A DNA stretch of 5,712 bases from JBDTCS01 sp039923455 (GTDB lineage Bacteria > Bacteroidota > Ignavibacteria > Palsa-1295): assembly GCA_039923455.1 (NCBI GenBank), contig JBDTCS010000278.1, forward strand, positions 1 to 5,712, in the 5' to 3' direction. The number at the start of each line of letters is the position of its first letter. Position 1 is the first letter of the stretch. This document shows, piece by piece, positions 1 to 5,478 of this stretch. The notes below the pieces were generated by a model that searched no databases, was not told the origin of the DNA, and worked only from the letters and a program-made list of their open reading frames with translations. Made by a program: the position numbers and the translations under genes.

Positions 1-656
1 ATCGGTGACATTTCGTTGCCGCTCGTATTAAAACTCAAATCGACTGGCTCGCTCCATCCGCCGGAGGGATTCTTCGCCGACATGTAAATATCGCTTCCAC
101 CCTGACCGTGTTTACGATCACTCGAAAAGAAAAGCAGCTGGCCATCTTGCGAAACACAAGGCTGCGCATCCCACCATTCGGTGTTAATCGTTTTGCCCAG
201 CGTCGAAATATTTCCGAGTTTGCCATCGAGAATATCTGCTTCGTAAATATCACAGCTTCCCAAAATTCCATCCGAACGATTGCAACACCCAAAGAACGCA
301 TGCTGCCCGTCACCCGTCATGGTGAACGAACTGATGCTCTCTTTCCCTGGCAACTCTGCAAACTTTGTAGGTGCTCCCCACGCGGTCTTCGAAGTGCGAT
401 GACTTACAAAAACTGCCGGCTTGCCTCCATCACGATAGCTCGTGAAATAGATTGTCGATTCATCGGCAGTGATGATTGGAGTGGCGTCGTTTTCGCTCGA
501 ATTCAGTTCGCGAATGTTATCGGTATGAACATCCGCTGCATTAGTTTGCAATACCTTATGCTTCGCAGTATCAGATTGACCGAAACCGGAAGTTGGATAT
601 GCCTGAATTAGGGAAAATACGAGTAGGGCGAGACTAACAATTGACCGTATTCTCAT
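1..656 (-). CDS. Exported PD40 (WD40-like) beta-propeller protein, 3' part outside window
   Basis: The frame is open from an ATG at 656 to the left edge, giving 218 residues with no stop, so the C-terminus is missing. The N-terminus (MRIRSIVSLALLVFSLIQA) is a typical Sec signal peptide with a basic start and hydrophobic core. Three PD40-type repeats follow: around residues 57-78 (ATPIITADESTIYFTSYRDGG), 109-140 (SFTMTGDGQHAFF, then CDIYEA), and 162-192 (WDAQPCVSQDGQLLFFSSD, then GGSDIYMS). The sequence after 197 (PSGGWSEPVDL) is the usual linker into the next blade. In FCB bacteria such repeats form a periplasmic or surface propeller, often fused to a C-terminal OmpA peptidoglycan-binding domain. 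That fusion cannot be seen here. No strong Shine-Dalgarno precedes the ATG. The start was chosen because it begins the signal peptide; the ATG three bases upstream is in another frame and stops after eight codons. The role is probably structural or ligand-binding, not catalytic. Confidence 0.85.
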   Translation of the reverse strand, partial: MRIRSIVSLALLVFSLIQAYPTSGFGQSDTAKHKVLQTNAADVHTDNIRELNSSENDATPIITADESTIYFTSYRDGGKPAVFVSHRTSKTAWGAPTKFAELPGKESISSFTMTGDGQHAFFGCCNRSDGILGSCDIYEADILDGKLGNISTLGKTINTEWWDAQPCVSQDGQLLFFSSDRKHGQGGSDIYMSAKNPSGGWSEPVDLSFNTSGNEMSP

Positions 657-662
657 GCATTC

Positions 663-845
663 TTAGATACGAACTGGCAACGAAATTGGAAGTAACAGAT
701 CTTCAGAAGAGACACACAACACTTTTTTTTGCTTCGTCACGTCCCAACGCTCACTCGAGTTATTACTGAGACGCTTTTTGAATTCCGGTTGAATGTGGCT
801 ATAGTCATCCAGCCTCAGAAGCTGAGGCTCCCAGAATTCCCTCAT
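663..845 (-). CDS. Possible small hypothetical protein, 60 aa (weak)
   Basis: A 60-codon frame from ATG 845 ends 6 bases before the start of the PD40 gene on the same strand, so it could be a translated leader partner. The frame can be extended upstream to 953, but that extension lies in repeat A and is probably spurious. The peptide is fairly polar (MREFWEPQLLRLDDYSHIQ near the start), with no signal peptide, membrane segment or motif I recognise. No Shine-Dalgarno is visible. The 8-bp perfect hairpin at 811-829 falls within its first codons, which argues against it. I list it because nothing else occupies 663-845, but chance is the likelier explanation. Confidence 0.18.
   Translation of the reverse strand: MREFWEPQLLRLDDYSHIQPEFKKRLSNNSSERWDVTKQKKVLCVSSEDLLLPISLPVRI
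811..829. repeat. Perfect hairpin, 8-bp stem and 3-base loop
   Basis: AGCCTCAG (811-818) and CTGAGGCT (822-829) are perfect inverted repeats around AAG. No T-run follows on either strand, so it is not a standard intrinsic terminator. It lies about 155 bases upstream of the minus-strand PD40 start, in its possible leader, and could be an operator or a leader RNA structure. The rest of 657-892 shows only a run of eight T's near 723-730 and no convincing gene or promoter. Confidence 0.5.
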
Positions 846-892
846 ATAACGCGTATTGCCCAAAAGCGTTCTATGCCAAAAAAATAGTACAG

Positions 893-1003
893 TTTTATTT
901 CGAAGGGGCTTGTACGGGTTTCTGTGCCGGAATAACACTTTGAGTGTCTGCATTTGATCGAGACCGAGAAATCCTGTACAAACTGCGCTACCACCTCTCG
1001 ACT
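893..1003 (+). repeat. Repeat A copy 1: structured intergenic repeat
   Basis: This ~110-base block recurs at 5179-5286 in the same orientation. Hand alignment shows about five substitutions and a 3-base length difference. Its core is a long imperfect inverted repeat: TTGTACGGGTTTCT (910-923) pairs with AGAAATCCTGTACAA (967-981) through 14 pairs, with one G-U and one bulged base. A small inner hairpin, ACACT-TTG-AGTGT, lies at 935-947. The copy ends in TCTCGACT, the first bases of the 16-bp unit tandemly repeated after copy 2, and is cut there by an IS left end. It could be a MITE-like element, a mobile intergenic palindrome, or a transcribed structured RNA. I do not recognise the family. Confidence 0.8.
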
Positions 1004-1134
1004 GAACTTGCCCTAAATTAATTAGACACGGTATTCGGTTGGTTTATGTGTGTGCACAATCGAAGCGCAATAGGGGCAACCGTAGTAAGTATGACGAGTC
1101 ATTCAAGAAGAATGCAATAGGATAAGTGGAGCCT
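1003..1134 (+). mobile_element. Truncated left end of an IS3-family element
   Basis: From TGAACTTGCCCTAAATTAAT at 1003, this segment aligns with the left end of the full element at 2489-2620: same terminal inverted repeat, same leader (CGGTTGGTTTATG) and the first codons of orfA. Similarity stops near 1134. The orfA remnant is dead: its start ATG has become AGG, and the Leu codon TTA in the V-G-L-V stretch has become TAA. There is also a one-base insertion within the inverted repeat (near 1021). No matching right end follows. The divergence from the full copy suggests an older insertion or a related but separate element, not a recent partial duplication. Confidence 0.85.
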
Positions 1135-1747
1135 GCAAAGTGAGGAAGCGCCAAGTCGATCGAGTGGCAACTTTATCCTGCCGCGCGTCGGGGATCGGTG
1201 ATACGGGTGTGTAAGGGGAGGAAGCGGTGATCGTTCGCTTCTTTCAGGTTGACTGCCGGGCGGAAGATTTCGACGACTGCACGTGTCCCATCGCAACCAA
1301 GCACAGCAATACTCTTGTCTAAGGGCGTCATTGGGTGTGGATGGGACGCAGCAACTCCTGCACAAATATTACACAAGGGATGGGAGGTTGAAGGTCAGCA
1401 GGCCAGATTCTACTCAAAGCGAGCTAGTCCGAACCGGCATTCACGTAGGAGCTATCAGGAGCGTGTTGGGCTTTAATCTCCCACTTTTTTTTCCATCATG
1501 TTGCAACGTCCCAAAGTCTGCAAAGCGGGAAAGGGGTTCCGCGCCGTCAACGGCCTGGAGAGCGCGTCTGGTTGGAGGGTTGCCGATACCTGTTGTATTG
1601 CGCCTTCAGCCTCGTGCGTACTGCCCAATCCGAACCGAAAACAAATGGCCCCAGACCTATGCTCAGCACGGAATGGCTTGGCACGATGTTTTCATACTTT
1701 CAGAAGCTCATCTATATCACTTACCGAACAACTTCAATCTACTTCAG
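1135..1747. other. Gene-poor stretch, probably decayed DNA
   Basis: No gene can be supported here. The plus-strand frame of the DUF302 gene stays open back to 1283, but the extra peptide has no coherent composition, domain or homology I recognise, so the open frame looks accidental. On the minus strand, 1173-1376 reads as a short peptide with a protein-like middle (MTPLDKSIAVLGCDGTRAVV and onward, start near 1331). I cannot assign it, and it has no ribosome binding site. The stretch sits between a dead IS end and an intact gene, which fits rearranged remnants. Confidence 0.5.
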
Positions 1748-2134
1748 ATGGAATACTACTTCACTACAACCCTCCACACGTCGTTTGACGAGGCCATTGC
1801 AAAAATTACGGAGGCACTTGCCAAGGAAGGTTTTGGCGTACTGACCGAGATCGACGTGAAAGCCACACTAAAGAAAAAGCTCGATGTCGATTTTCGCAAC
1901 TATCGGATCCTCGGAGCCTGCAACCCTACCTTTGCGCACCGCGCGTTGCAGGCCGAGGACAAGATCGGTACGATGCTACCGTGCAGCGTCGTCGTTCAAG
2001 AACATGCTGCGAATGAGATCGAGATCTCCGCGATCGACCCAATGGCTTCTATGATGGCGGTCACCAACGACAAACTCTTACCCGTCGCGGTCGAAGTTCG
2101 CGACAAATTGAAGCGGGTAATCGCAAGCCTTTAA
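1748..2134 (+). CDS. DUF302 domain protein, 128 aa
   Basis: The product starts MEYYFTTTLHTSFDEAIAKI and spans a complete DUF302 domain (PF03625) at the usual length of about 125-130 residues. Family hallmarks are EGFGVLTEIDVKATLKKKL (about residues 32-50), the central RILGACNPTFAHRAL (57-71) with its conserved Cys, LPCSVVV (about 81-87), and AIDPMASM near 100. DUF302 proteins are small cytoplasmic alpha/beta proteins with solved structures but no established biochemical role. There is no signal peptide. The frame is open far upstream, but ATG 1748 is chosen because the family's N-terminal strand begins there. The Shine-Dalgarno is weak. Codon use looks more GC-rich than in the lipoprotein genes, and the gene lies between two IS left ends, so acquisition by transfer is plausible. 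It appears intact and possibly functional. Confidence 0.93.
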   Translation: MEYYFTTTLHTSFDEAIAKITEALAKEGFGVLTEIDVKATLKKKLDVDFRNYRILGACNPTFAHRALQAEDKIGTMLPCSVVVQEHAANEIEISAIDPMASMMAVTNDKLLPVAVEVRDKLKRVIASL

Positions 2135-2140
2135 GGAGGT
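2133..2140 (+). promoter_or_regulatory. Orphan consensus Shine-Dalgarno (AAGGAGGT)
   Basis: A full-strength ribosome binding site overlaps the stop codon of the DUF302 gene. No ATG follows at working distance. A TTG at 2151 opens only 36 codons with no recognisable product. It is followed by a small AAGGC/GCCTT hairpin (2145-2159). The simplest reading is that a translationally coupled downstream gene was once present and has been lost. Confidence 0.4.
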
Positions 2141-2488
2141 AGACAAGGCATTGGGCCTTAAGTTTCATGCAAATACTTCCTCGCGAAGCGGCCTACGATC
2201 GTGCCTTCATCGTGGCCTTGCACGCATCCGAAGAGTCCGCCGGATGAGGAGCGTGATCTGAACCAGCGATCGTGTGACCAAACTATAGCGGAAGGCCAGA
2301 GAGTCGGACTCTGAAGACCTTGCGGTCGGCAGTTTTCAAGTAGTCCTTCGGAAGCTGGACCCTTATTTCCGGTCCATTTGGTAGGATCCCGATGCGCAAT
2401 ACATTCCTCCGGCACCAAACGTACTCGAAAATTTCGTATCAAGATCGACCGCGGTGCCTCCAGCGATCTGAACGAGAAATACGTCGCA
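2141..2488. other. Gene-poor stretch with minus-strand coding-like fragments
   Basis: No intact gene is visible. On the minus strand, directly abutting the IS left end, one frame (2365-2488) reads as 40 codons with a protein-like Gly/Ala/Thr-rich sequence (VFLVQIAGGTAVDLDTKF, then FGAGGMYCASG) before a stop. A second frame, overlapping and further on, reads RIGILPNGPEIRV and LPKDYLKTADRKVFRVRL before a stop. Both are compatible with pieces of one or two decayed genes, but I recognise neither. A perfect hairpin TGGACC/GGTCCA lies at 2356-2361 and 2371-2376 without a T-run. Confidence 0.35.
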
Positions 2489-2516
2489 TGAACTTGCCCT
2501 AAATTAATAGACACTG
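2489..2516 (+). repeat. IS left terminal inverted repeat (IRL)
   Basis: These 28 bases match the reverse complement of 3750-3777 at 23 positions, including ACTTGCC, AAATTA and TAGACAC. The same left end occurs at 1003. Confidence 0.9.
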
Positions 2517-2556
2517 TTTTCGGTTGGTTTATGCGTGTGCACAATGGAAGAGCAAT

Positions 2557-2832
2557 ATGAGTAACCGCAGTAAGTATGACGAGTCATTCAAGAAGAATGC
2601 AGTAGGATTAGTGGAGTCTGGACGAAAGGCATCTGAAGTAGCCCGTGATCTTGGTCTGCATGTTGAGACCTTGTATCAATGGGTGAAACAGTATCGGCAG
2701 CCTCCCGTTGCATCGCAGTCTGTTGCGGACTCGAAAGAACTGGAAGCGCTTCGGAAAGAGAATGCTCTTTTGCGAATGGAGCGCGACATTTTAAAAAAAG
2801 CCGTGGGTATTTTCTCTCTACCCTCGAAATGA
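2557..2832 (+). CDS. IS3-family transposase OrfA, 91 aa
   Basis: OrfA binds the element's terminal inverted repeats and, joined to OrfB by frameshifting, forms the full transposase; alone it usually regulates transposition. Residues 1-45 (MSNRSKYDESFKKNAVGLVE onward, with ASEVARDLGLHVETLYQWV) form the helix-turn-helix typical of PF01527. Residues from about 62 (ELEALRKENALLRMERDILKK) form a leucine-zipper coiled coil for multimerisation. ATG 2557 is chosen because GGAAG lies six bases upstream; a TTG at 2524 in the same frame would add eleven unlikely residues. The frame ends past the slippery A-run, and its TGA overlaps the orfB ATG (ATGA, 2829-2832). OrfA appears intact. Confidence 0.92.
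   Translation: MSNRSKYDESFKKNAVGLVESGRKASEVARDLGLHVETLYQWVKQYRQPPVASQSVADSKELEALRKENALLRMERDILKKAVGIFSLPSK
2793..2800 (+). promoter_or_regulatory. Programmed -1 ribosomal frameshift site (A AAA AAA G)
   Basis: Seven A's followed by G sit in the orfA frame as TTA AAA AAA GCC, the classical IS3-family slippery heptamer. Slipping back one base gives AGC CGT GGG TAT, which continues directly into the orfB frame (KKSRGYFLS) without a stop. An OrfA-OrfB fusion transposase is therefore predicted. I did not identify a clear stimulatory stem-loop by eye. Confidence 0.85.
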
Positions 2833-3742
2833 GATACCAATTCATGGCACGAGAGGAGGTAACGTCGGAGCATGAGGAATGGCCGATCGTTGTGATGTGT
2901 CCTGTGCTGGAAGTGCATCGCTCGGGCTACTATGCCTGGCGTCATCGCAGGCACACGCAGCAGCTCGACAAACGAGATCGAGAGAATCAGAAGTTGTGTG
3001 TAGCCATTCGCAAGGTGCATCGCAGTTCGAACGAACGCTATGGTTCTCCTCGGATGACGGCAGCGTTGCACAACCAGGGGTTCCGATGTTCGCGCGGACG
3101 TGTTGCGAGGCTGATGCAAGCCAACAATATCAAAGCGAAACGCCGTCGGGGGTATCGGATTACCACACGCTCGAAGCTCCACCTTGCGAGTCGTAATCTC
3201 CTCCACCGCGATTTCGATTTGGCCATCCTGCCCGATCGACTCTACACGGCAGACATTACCTATGTGCCTACGCAGGAAGGCTGGCTCTATGTTGCAACGG
3301 TAATGGATCTCTTCTCGAGTAAGATCGTCGGATTAGCGATGCCCAACAGCATGCAACAAGCATTGGTCTGTGATGCGCTGAAGCAAGCCATTACAATACG
3401 GCAGCCAAAACCGGGATTGTTGCTGCACTCGGACCGAGGATCGCAATACTGCTCCTCAACTTATCGCAACATCCTTCAAGCGCAGGGCTTCATCCAAAGT
3501 ATGTCGCGTAAAGGAAACTGTTGGGATAACGCTCCCGAATGATTGCTCATCCGATGGAATCCTTCTTTAAAACCATGAAAGTCGAAGAAGTCTATCAGAA
3601 AAACTATCGTACGCGCGACGAAGCAAAACAGAAACTCTTCGACTACATTGAAATCTTTTATAACCGCCAACGATTGCATTCGACACTCGGATACGATACG
3701 CCGGAAGTATTCGAGGCAAAAGCAGTAATCGCGCACGCATAA
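2829..3742 (+). pseudogene. IS3-family transposase OrfB (DDE integrase), broken by 17-base insertion
   Basis: OrfB is the catalytic part of the transposase. The first piece runs from ATG 2829 to a TGA at 3540-3542 (237 residues). It contains the HTH_21-like region (about 57-105, including NERYGSPRMTAAL) and the rve core, with the first Asp in TADITYVPT (D142) and the second in LLLHSDRGSQYCS (D202). It then reads GNCWDNAPE and stops. The expected continuation, P-M-E-S-F-F, is found in a different frame from 3553, which gives MESFFKTMK and the usual end YNRQRLHSTLGYDTPEVF up to the TAA at 3740-3742. Removing 17 bases (about 3536-3552) restores one frame with the correct D-35-E spacing. The catalytic Glu is thus separated from both Asp residues, so the copy should be inactive. 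Confidence 0.92.
3536..3552 (+). other. 17-base frameshifting insertion in orfB
   Basis: The bases between GCTCC (3531-3535) and GATGGAAT (3553-3560) are absent from the expected IS3 reading N-A-P-M-E. The insertion adds an in-frame TGA and shifts the frame. The two halves, GCTCCCGAATGATT and GCTCATCCGATGGAA, look like an imperfect tandem duplication, suggesting slippage followed by mutation. The exact boundaries are ambiguous by a few bases. Confidence 0.8.
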
Positions 3743-3749
3743 CAGGGTA

Positions 3750-3777
3750 CGGTGTCTACTAATTTGAGGCAAGTCCA
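3750..3777 (-). repeat. IS right terminal inverted repeat (IRR)
   Basis: The reverse complement starts TGGACTTGCCTCAAATTAGT and matches IRL at 23 of 28 positions. The element ends at 3777, 45 bases before the ATG of the lipoprotein gene. Confidence 0.9.
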
Positions 3778-3822
3778 AACTGATCGGTTGTTTGGCAAAA
3801 AGTAATAGCAAGATTTTTGATT

Positions 3823-5145
3823 ATGACTGACATCAGTAAGCGCTTTATCTTCTTAATCAGCATTCTATTTGTCGCTTGTAAGTTGCCACTGGATGTGCCA
3901 CCGCCGCCACCAACTTTTAATCCTGGAATCGGAGACACGTTGCAGATGATTTGGCACGTTAAGAAGCCATTCAGTAGTTCCGGTAACGATGATATATCGA
4001 ATTTGAGACCGTACAAAATTGATGACTCTTTGCTGATTATGGGTTTCGGGGATGGTTTCGTTTGCGTAAATAAGAATACAGGTGGGTTCCGATGGAACAC
4101 ACCGCTACATCTCTACGATGGAATCCATTCAAAGCCGTGGGGCGCGAGCGACATGGTTGTTGAAAATGGAAGAATGTATACGGTTGCGGGCTCGGATGCT
4201 ATTCGTGGTTCTCATGCATGCGTACTATGTCTTTCGATTTCGGACGGCCGTGTACTTTGGCGTTACGATCTCTTACAAAACGACTTTTTCCACCCTAGCT
4301 GGTCGAAATATTCGCAGTCTCCTACTACCATTTTCGTCAGCACAGCCGCGAGCCACAGGGTCATTGGGCTCTCCAAATTGGACGGGAGTGTACTTTGGGA
4401 TTCTGTGAATGCAGACTTAGTGTCGTCTGGAAATTCAGGTGGTGTCACTGAACCTGGCCTAATGTCCCAGCCTACATACCGGAATGGAATCGTGTACATT
4501 GGATGCCGCCTAAGTCACGACGCAAGTAATCCGTGGAATGGTGTATTGGATGCGATGGATGCACAAACTGGTAAACTGTTGTGGCGGAAGGTTATTCCGG
4601 CTCCGGATAGCACTATTGGGTGGCCTTACTGGAAAAGCAATGATGTCAACCCGATCGGTGCGGCGCCTATTCCTGTCAATCGGGGTGTGATTGTTGCACC
4701 TGGCTACTGCATTGCACTTATTGACTCCAATGGAAATATGATTTGGCGAAAAGCTCCCGCTGTTCACTTCCTCACCGATTATCGGCTTCAGCCTTCGCTG
4801 TATAACGGAGTTCTCTACGGGTATAATGACGGCGGTGGGGATGCCTTCTCGTTTGCCATCGATCCTGAATCGGGCTCTGTGCTCTGGGCGAAGAGATTGT
4901 ACACTCAACTATCACCGACCGTTCAAATTTATACTCCGGTCATCGATGGCAACTTTACATACGAAATAAGCGATGCAGAATGGTTAATCTGCCAGAGCCT
5001 CGCTACAGGTGAACGTACGTGGGCTTCAAATTTGGCATTCTACTTTGGCAATGATGGTCCCATAGGCAATTTCTACGTTGAGGGTAACCGGATCTACTTC
5101 GAGACTTTTTTCGAGATCGTCTGCCTCGAGCACAAAGTCCCATAG
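3823..5145 (+). CDS. PQQ-like beta-propeller lipoprotein, 440 aa
   Basis: The N-terminus MTDISKRFIFLISILFVAC is a lipoprotein signal peptide with lipobox FVAC, so Cys19 should be lipidated. A Pro-rich tether follows (DVPPPPPTFNPGIGDT). The rest has seven PQQ-like blade motifs of the form D-x-x-x-G-x-x-x-W: near residues 81-91 (VNKNTGGFRW), 136-146 (SISDGRVLW), 183-192 (LSKLDGSVLW), 244-254 (AMDAQTGKLLW), 300-308 (IDSNGNMIW), 345-355 (AIDPESGSVLW) and 390-400 (SLATGERTW). Seven repeats suggest a seven-bladed, BamB-like propeller. I see no quinone-dehydrogenase catalytic motif, so a binding or scaffold role is likely. ATG 3823 is chosen; a TTG two codons upstream is possible. The Shine-Dalgarno is weak. 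An IS ends only 45 bases upstream, so any original promoter has been displaced or replaced. A paralogue starts downstream. Confidence 0.9.
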   Translation: MTDISKRFIFLISILFVACKLPLDVPPPPPTFNPGIGDTLQMIWHVKKPFSSSGNDDISNLRPYKIDDSLLIMGFGDGFVCVNKNTGGFRWNTPLHLYDGIHSKPWGASDMVVENGRMYTVAGSDAIRGSHACVLCLSISDGRVLWRYDLLQNDFFHPSWSKYSQSPTTIFVSTAASHRVIGLSKLDGSVLWDSVNADLVSSGNSGGVTEPGLMSQPTYRNGIVYIGCRLSHDASNPWNGVLDAMDAQTGKLLWRKVIPAPDSTIGWPYWKSNDVNPIGAAPIPVNRGVIVAPGYCIALIDSNGNMIWRKAPAVHFLTDYRLQPSLYNGVLYGYNDGGGDAFSFAIDPESGSVLWAKRLYTQLSPTVQIYTPVIDGNFTYEISDAEWLICQSLATGERTWASNLAFYFGNDGPIGNFYVEGNRIYFETFFEIVCLEHKVP

Positions 5146-5146
5146 T

Positions 5147-5158
5147 TCGATTAATCGA
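5147..5158. repeat. 12-bp perfect palindrome after the lipoprotein stop
   Basis: TCGATTAATCGA is fully self-complementary and begins one base after the stop codon. With no loop and no T-run it is a poor terminator; an operator-like site or chance is possible. Confidence 0.3.
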
Positions 5159-5178
5159 CTCGTGGATTGCGAAATCTC

Positions 5179-5286
5179 TTTTATTTCGAAGAAGCTTGTA
5201 CGGGTTTCTGGGCCGGAATAACACTTTGAGTGTCTGCATTTGATCGAGATCGAGAAATCCTGTACAAACTGCGCTATCTCTCGACT
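5179..5286 (+). repeat. Repeat A copy 2: structured intergenic repeat
   Basis: This is the second copy of the block at 893-1003, in the same orientation. The outer arms are 5196-5209 and 5253-5267, and the inner hairpin ACACT-TTG-AGTGT is at 5221-5233. Both arms and the inner stem are unchanged between copies; the differences fall outside the paired bases. Here the block sits between two tandem lipoprotein genes and runs directly into the 16-bp tandem repeat. Confidence 0.82.
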
Positions 5287-5321
5287 CTATCACATCTCGA
5301 CTCTATCACATCTCGACTCTA
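5279..5321 (+). repeat. 16-bp direct tandem repeat, about 2.7 copies
   Basis: The unit TCTCGACTCTATCACA occurs at 5279-5294 and 5295-5310, followed by a partial third unit TCTCGACTCTA at 5311-5321. The first eight bases also end repeat A copy 1 (996-1003). It lies just upstream of the second lipoprotein gene, so it could be a regulatory array or a slippage-prone tract. Confidence 0.9.
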
Positions 5322-5328
5322 CTCGTTG

Positions 5329-5343
5329 CGAAGGTAAAATATG
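5329..5343 (+). promoter_or_regulatory. Shine-Dalgarno and alternative upstream ATG for the second lipoprotein gene
   Basis: AAGG (5331-5334) lies six bases before ATG 5341, and an in-frame TAA precedes that ATG at 5335-5337. The frame from 5341 is continuous with the lipoprotein frame. Starting here would put the lipobox Cys at residue 79, too deep for a normal lipoprotein signal peptide. The site may initiate an extended form or be a vestige. Confidence 0.4.
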
Positions 5344-5478
5344 CTAACAGAAACGCTTGACCGATCGGCAAATAATTCTCCCATCGAAATTATTCGGCAA
5401 CATAATTTGGATTTGACCGGAACATTGCTTATCTTCCTTCAACGAGTACATGATTTCACAGTTTCGTCAACCATTCGA

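Larger units (their letters stand above)
2489..3777 (+). mobile_element. Full-length IS3-family insertion sequence, orfB disrupted
   Basis: The element is 1289 bp, bounded by imperfect inverted repeats beginning 5'-TGAACTTGCC on the left and 5'-TGGACTTGCC on the right. It carries orfA and orfB in overlapping frames with an A-rich -1 slippage site, the standard IS3-family arrangement. Terminal TG, element length, the OrfA helix-turn-helix plus leucine zipper, and the OrfB DDE integrase core all agree. The flanking triplets are GCA on the left and AAC on the right, so no target duplication of the usual 3-4 bases is visible. The transposase is inactivated by a 17-base insertion in orfB. I do not assign a subgroup. 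Confidence 0.93.

Noticed and set aside
663..953. Minus-strand ORF sharing the peptide QTLKVLFR with one at 5003-5293
   Set aside because: The shared part is only the translation of repeat A. The second ORF also lies antisense to the lipoprotein gene.
893..1003. Integron attC site
   Set aside because: The block is palindromic and intergenic, but no GTTRRRY/RYYYAAC pair frames it and no integrase is present.
1283..1747. Long N-terminal extension of the DUF302 frame
   Set aside because: It is open but its translation has no domain or normal composition, and DUF302 proteins normally begin near 1748.
2290..2350. tRNA-Gln-like stretch (TCGGACTCTGAA)
   Set aside because: The 3' side of the anticodon stem does not pair, and no acceptor or T-arm can be drawn.
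2676..3226. Minus-strand ORFs opposite the transposase
   Set aside because: They are antisense shadows of orfA/orfB, which have clear domains.
3823..5145. Quinoprotein dehydrogenase
   Set aside because: The PQQ-like motifs are structural blade repeats; no cofactor-binding or catalytic signature or heme site is seen, and the protein is a lipoprotein of propeller length only.
5279..5321. CRISPR array
   Set aside because: The units are 16 bp and directly adjacent with no spacers, and there are no cas genes.
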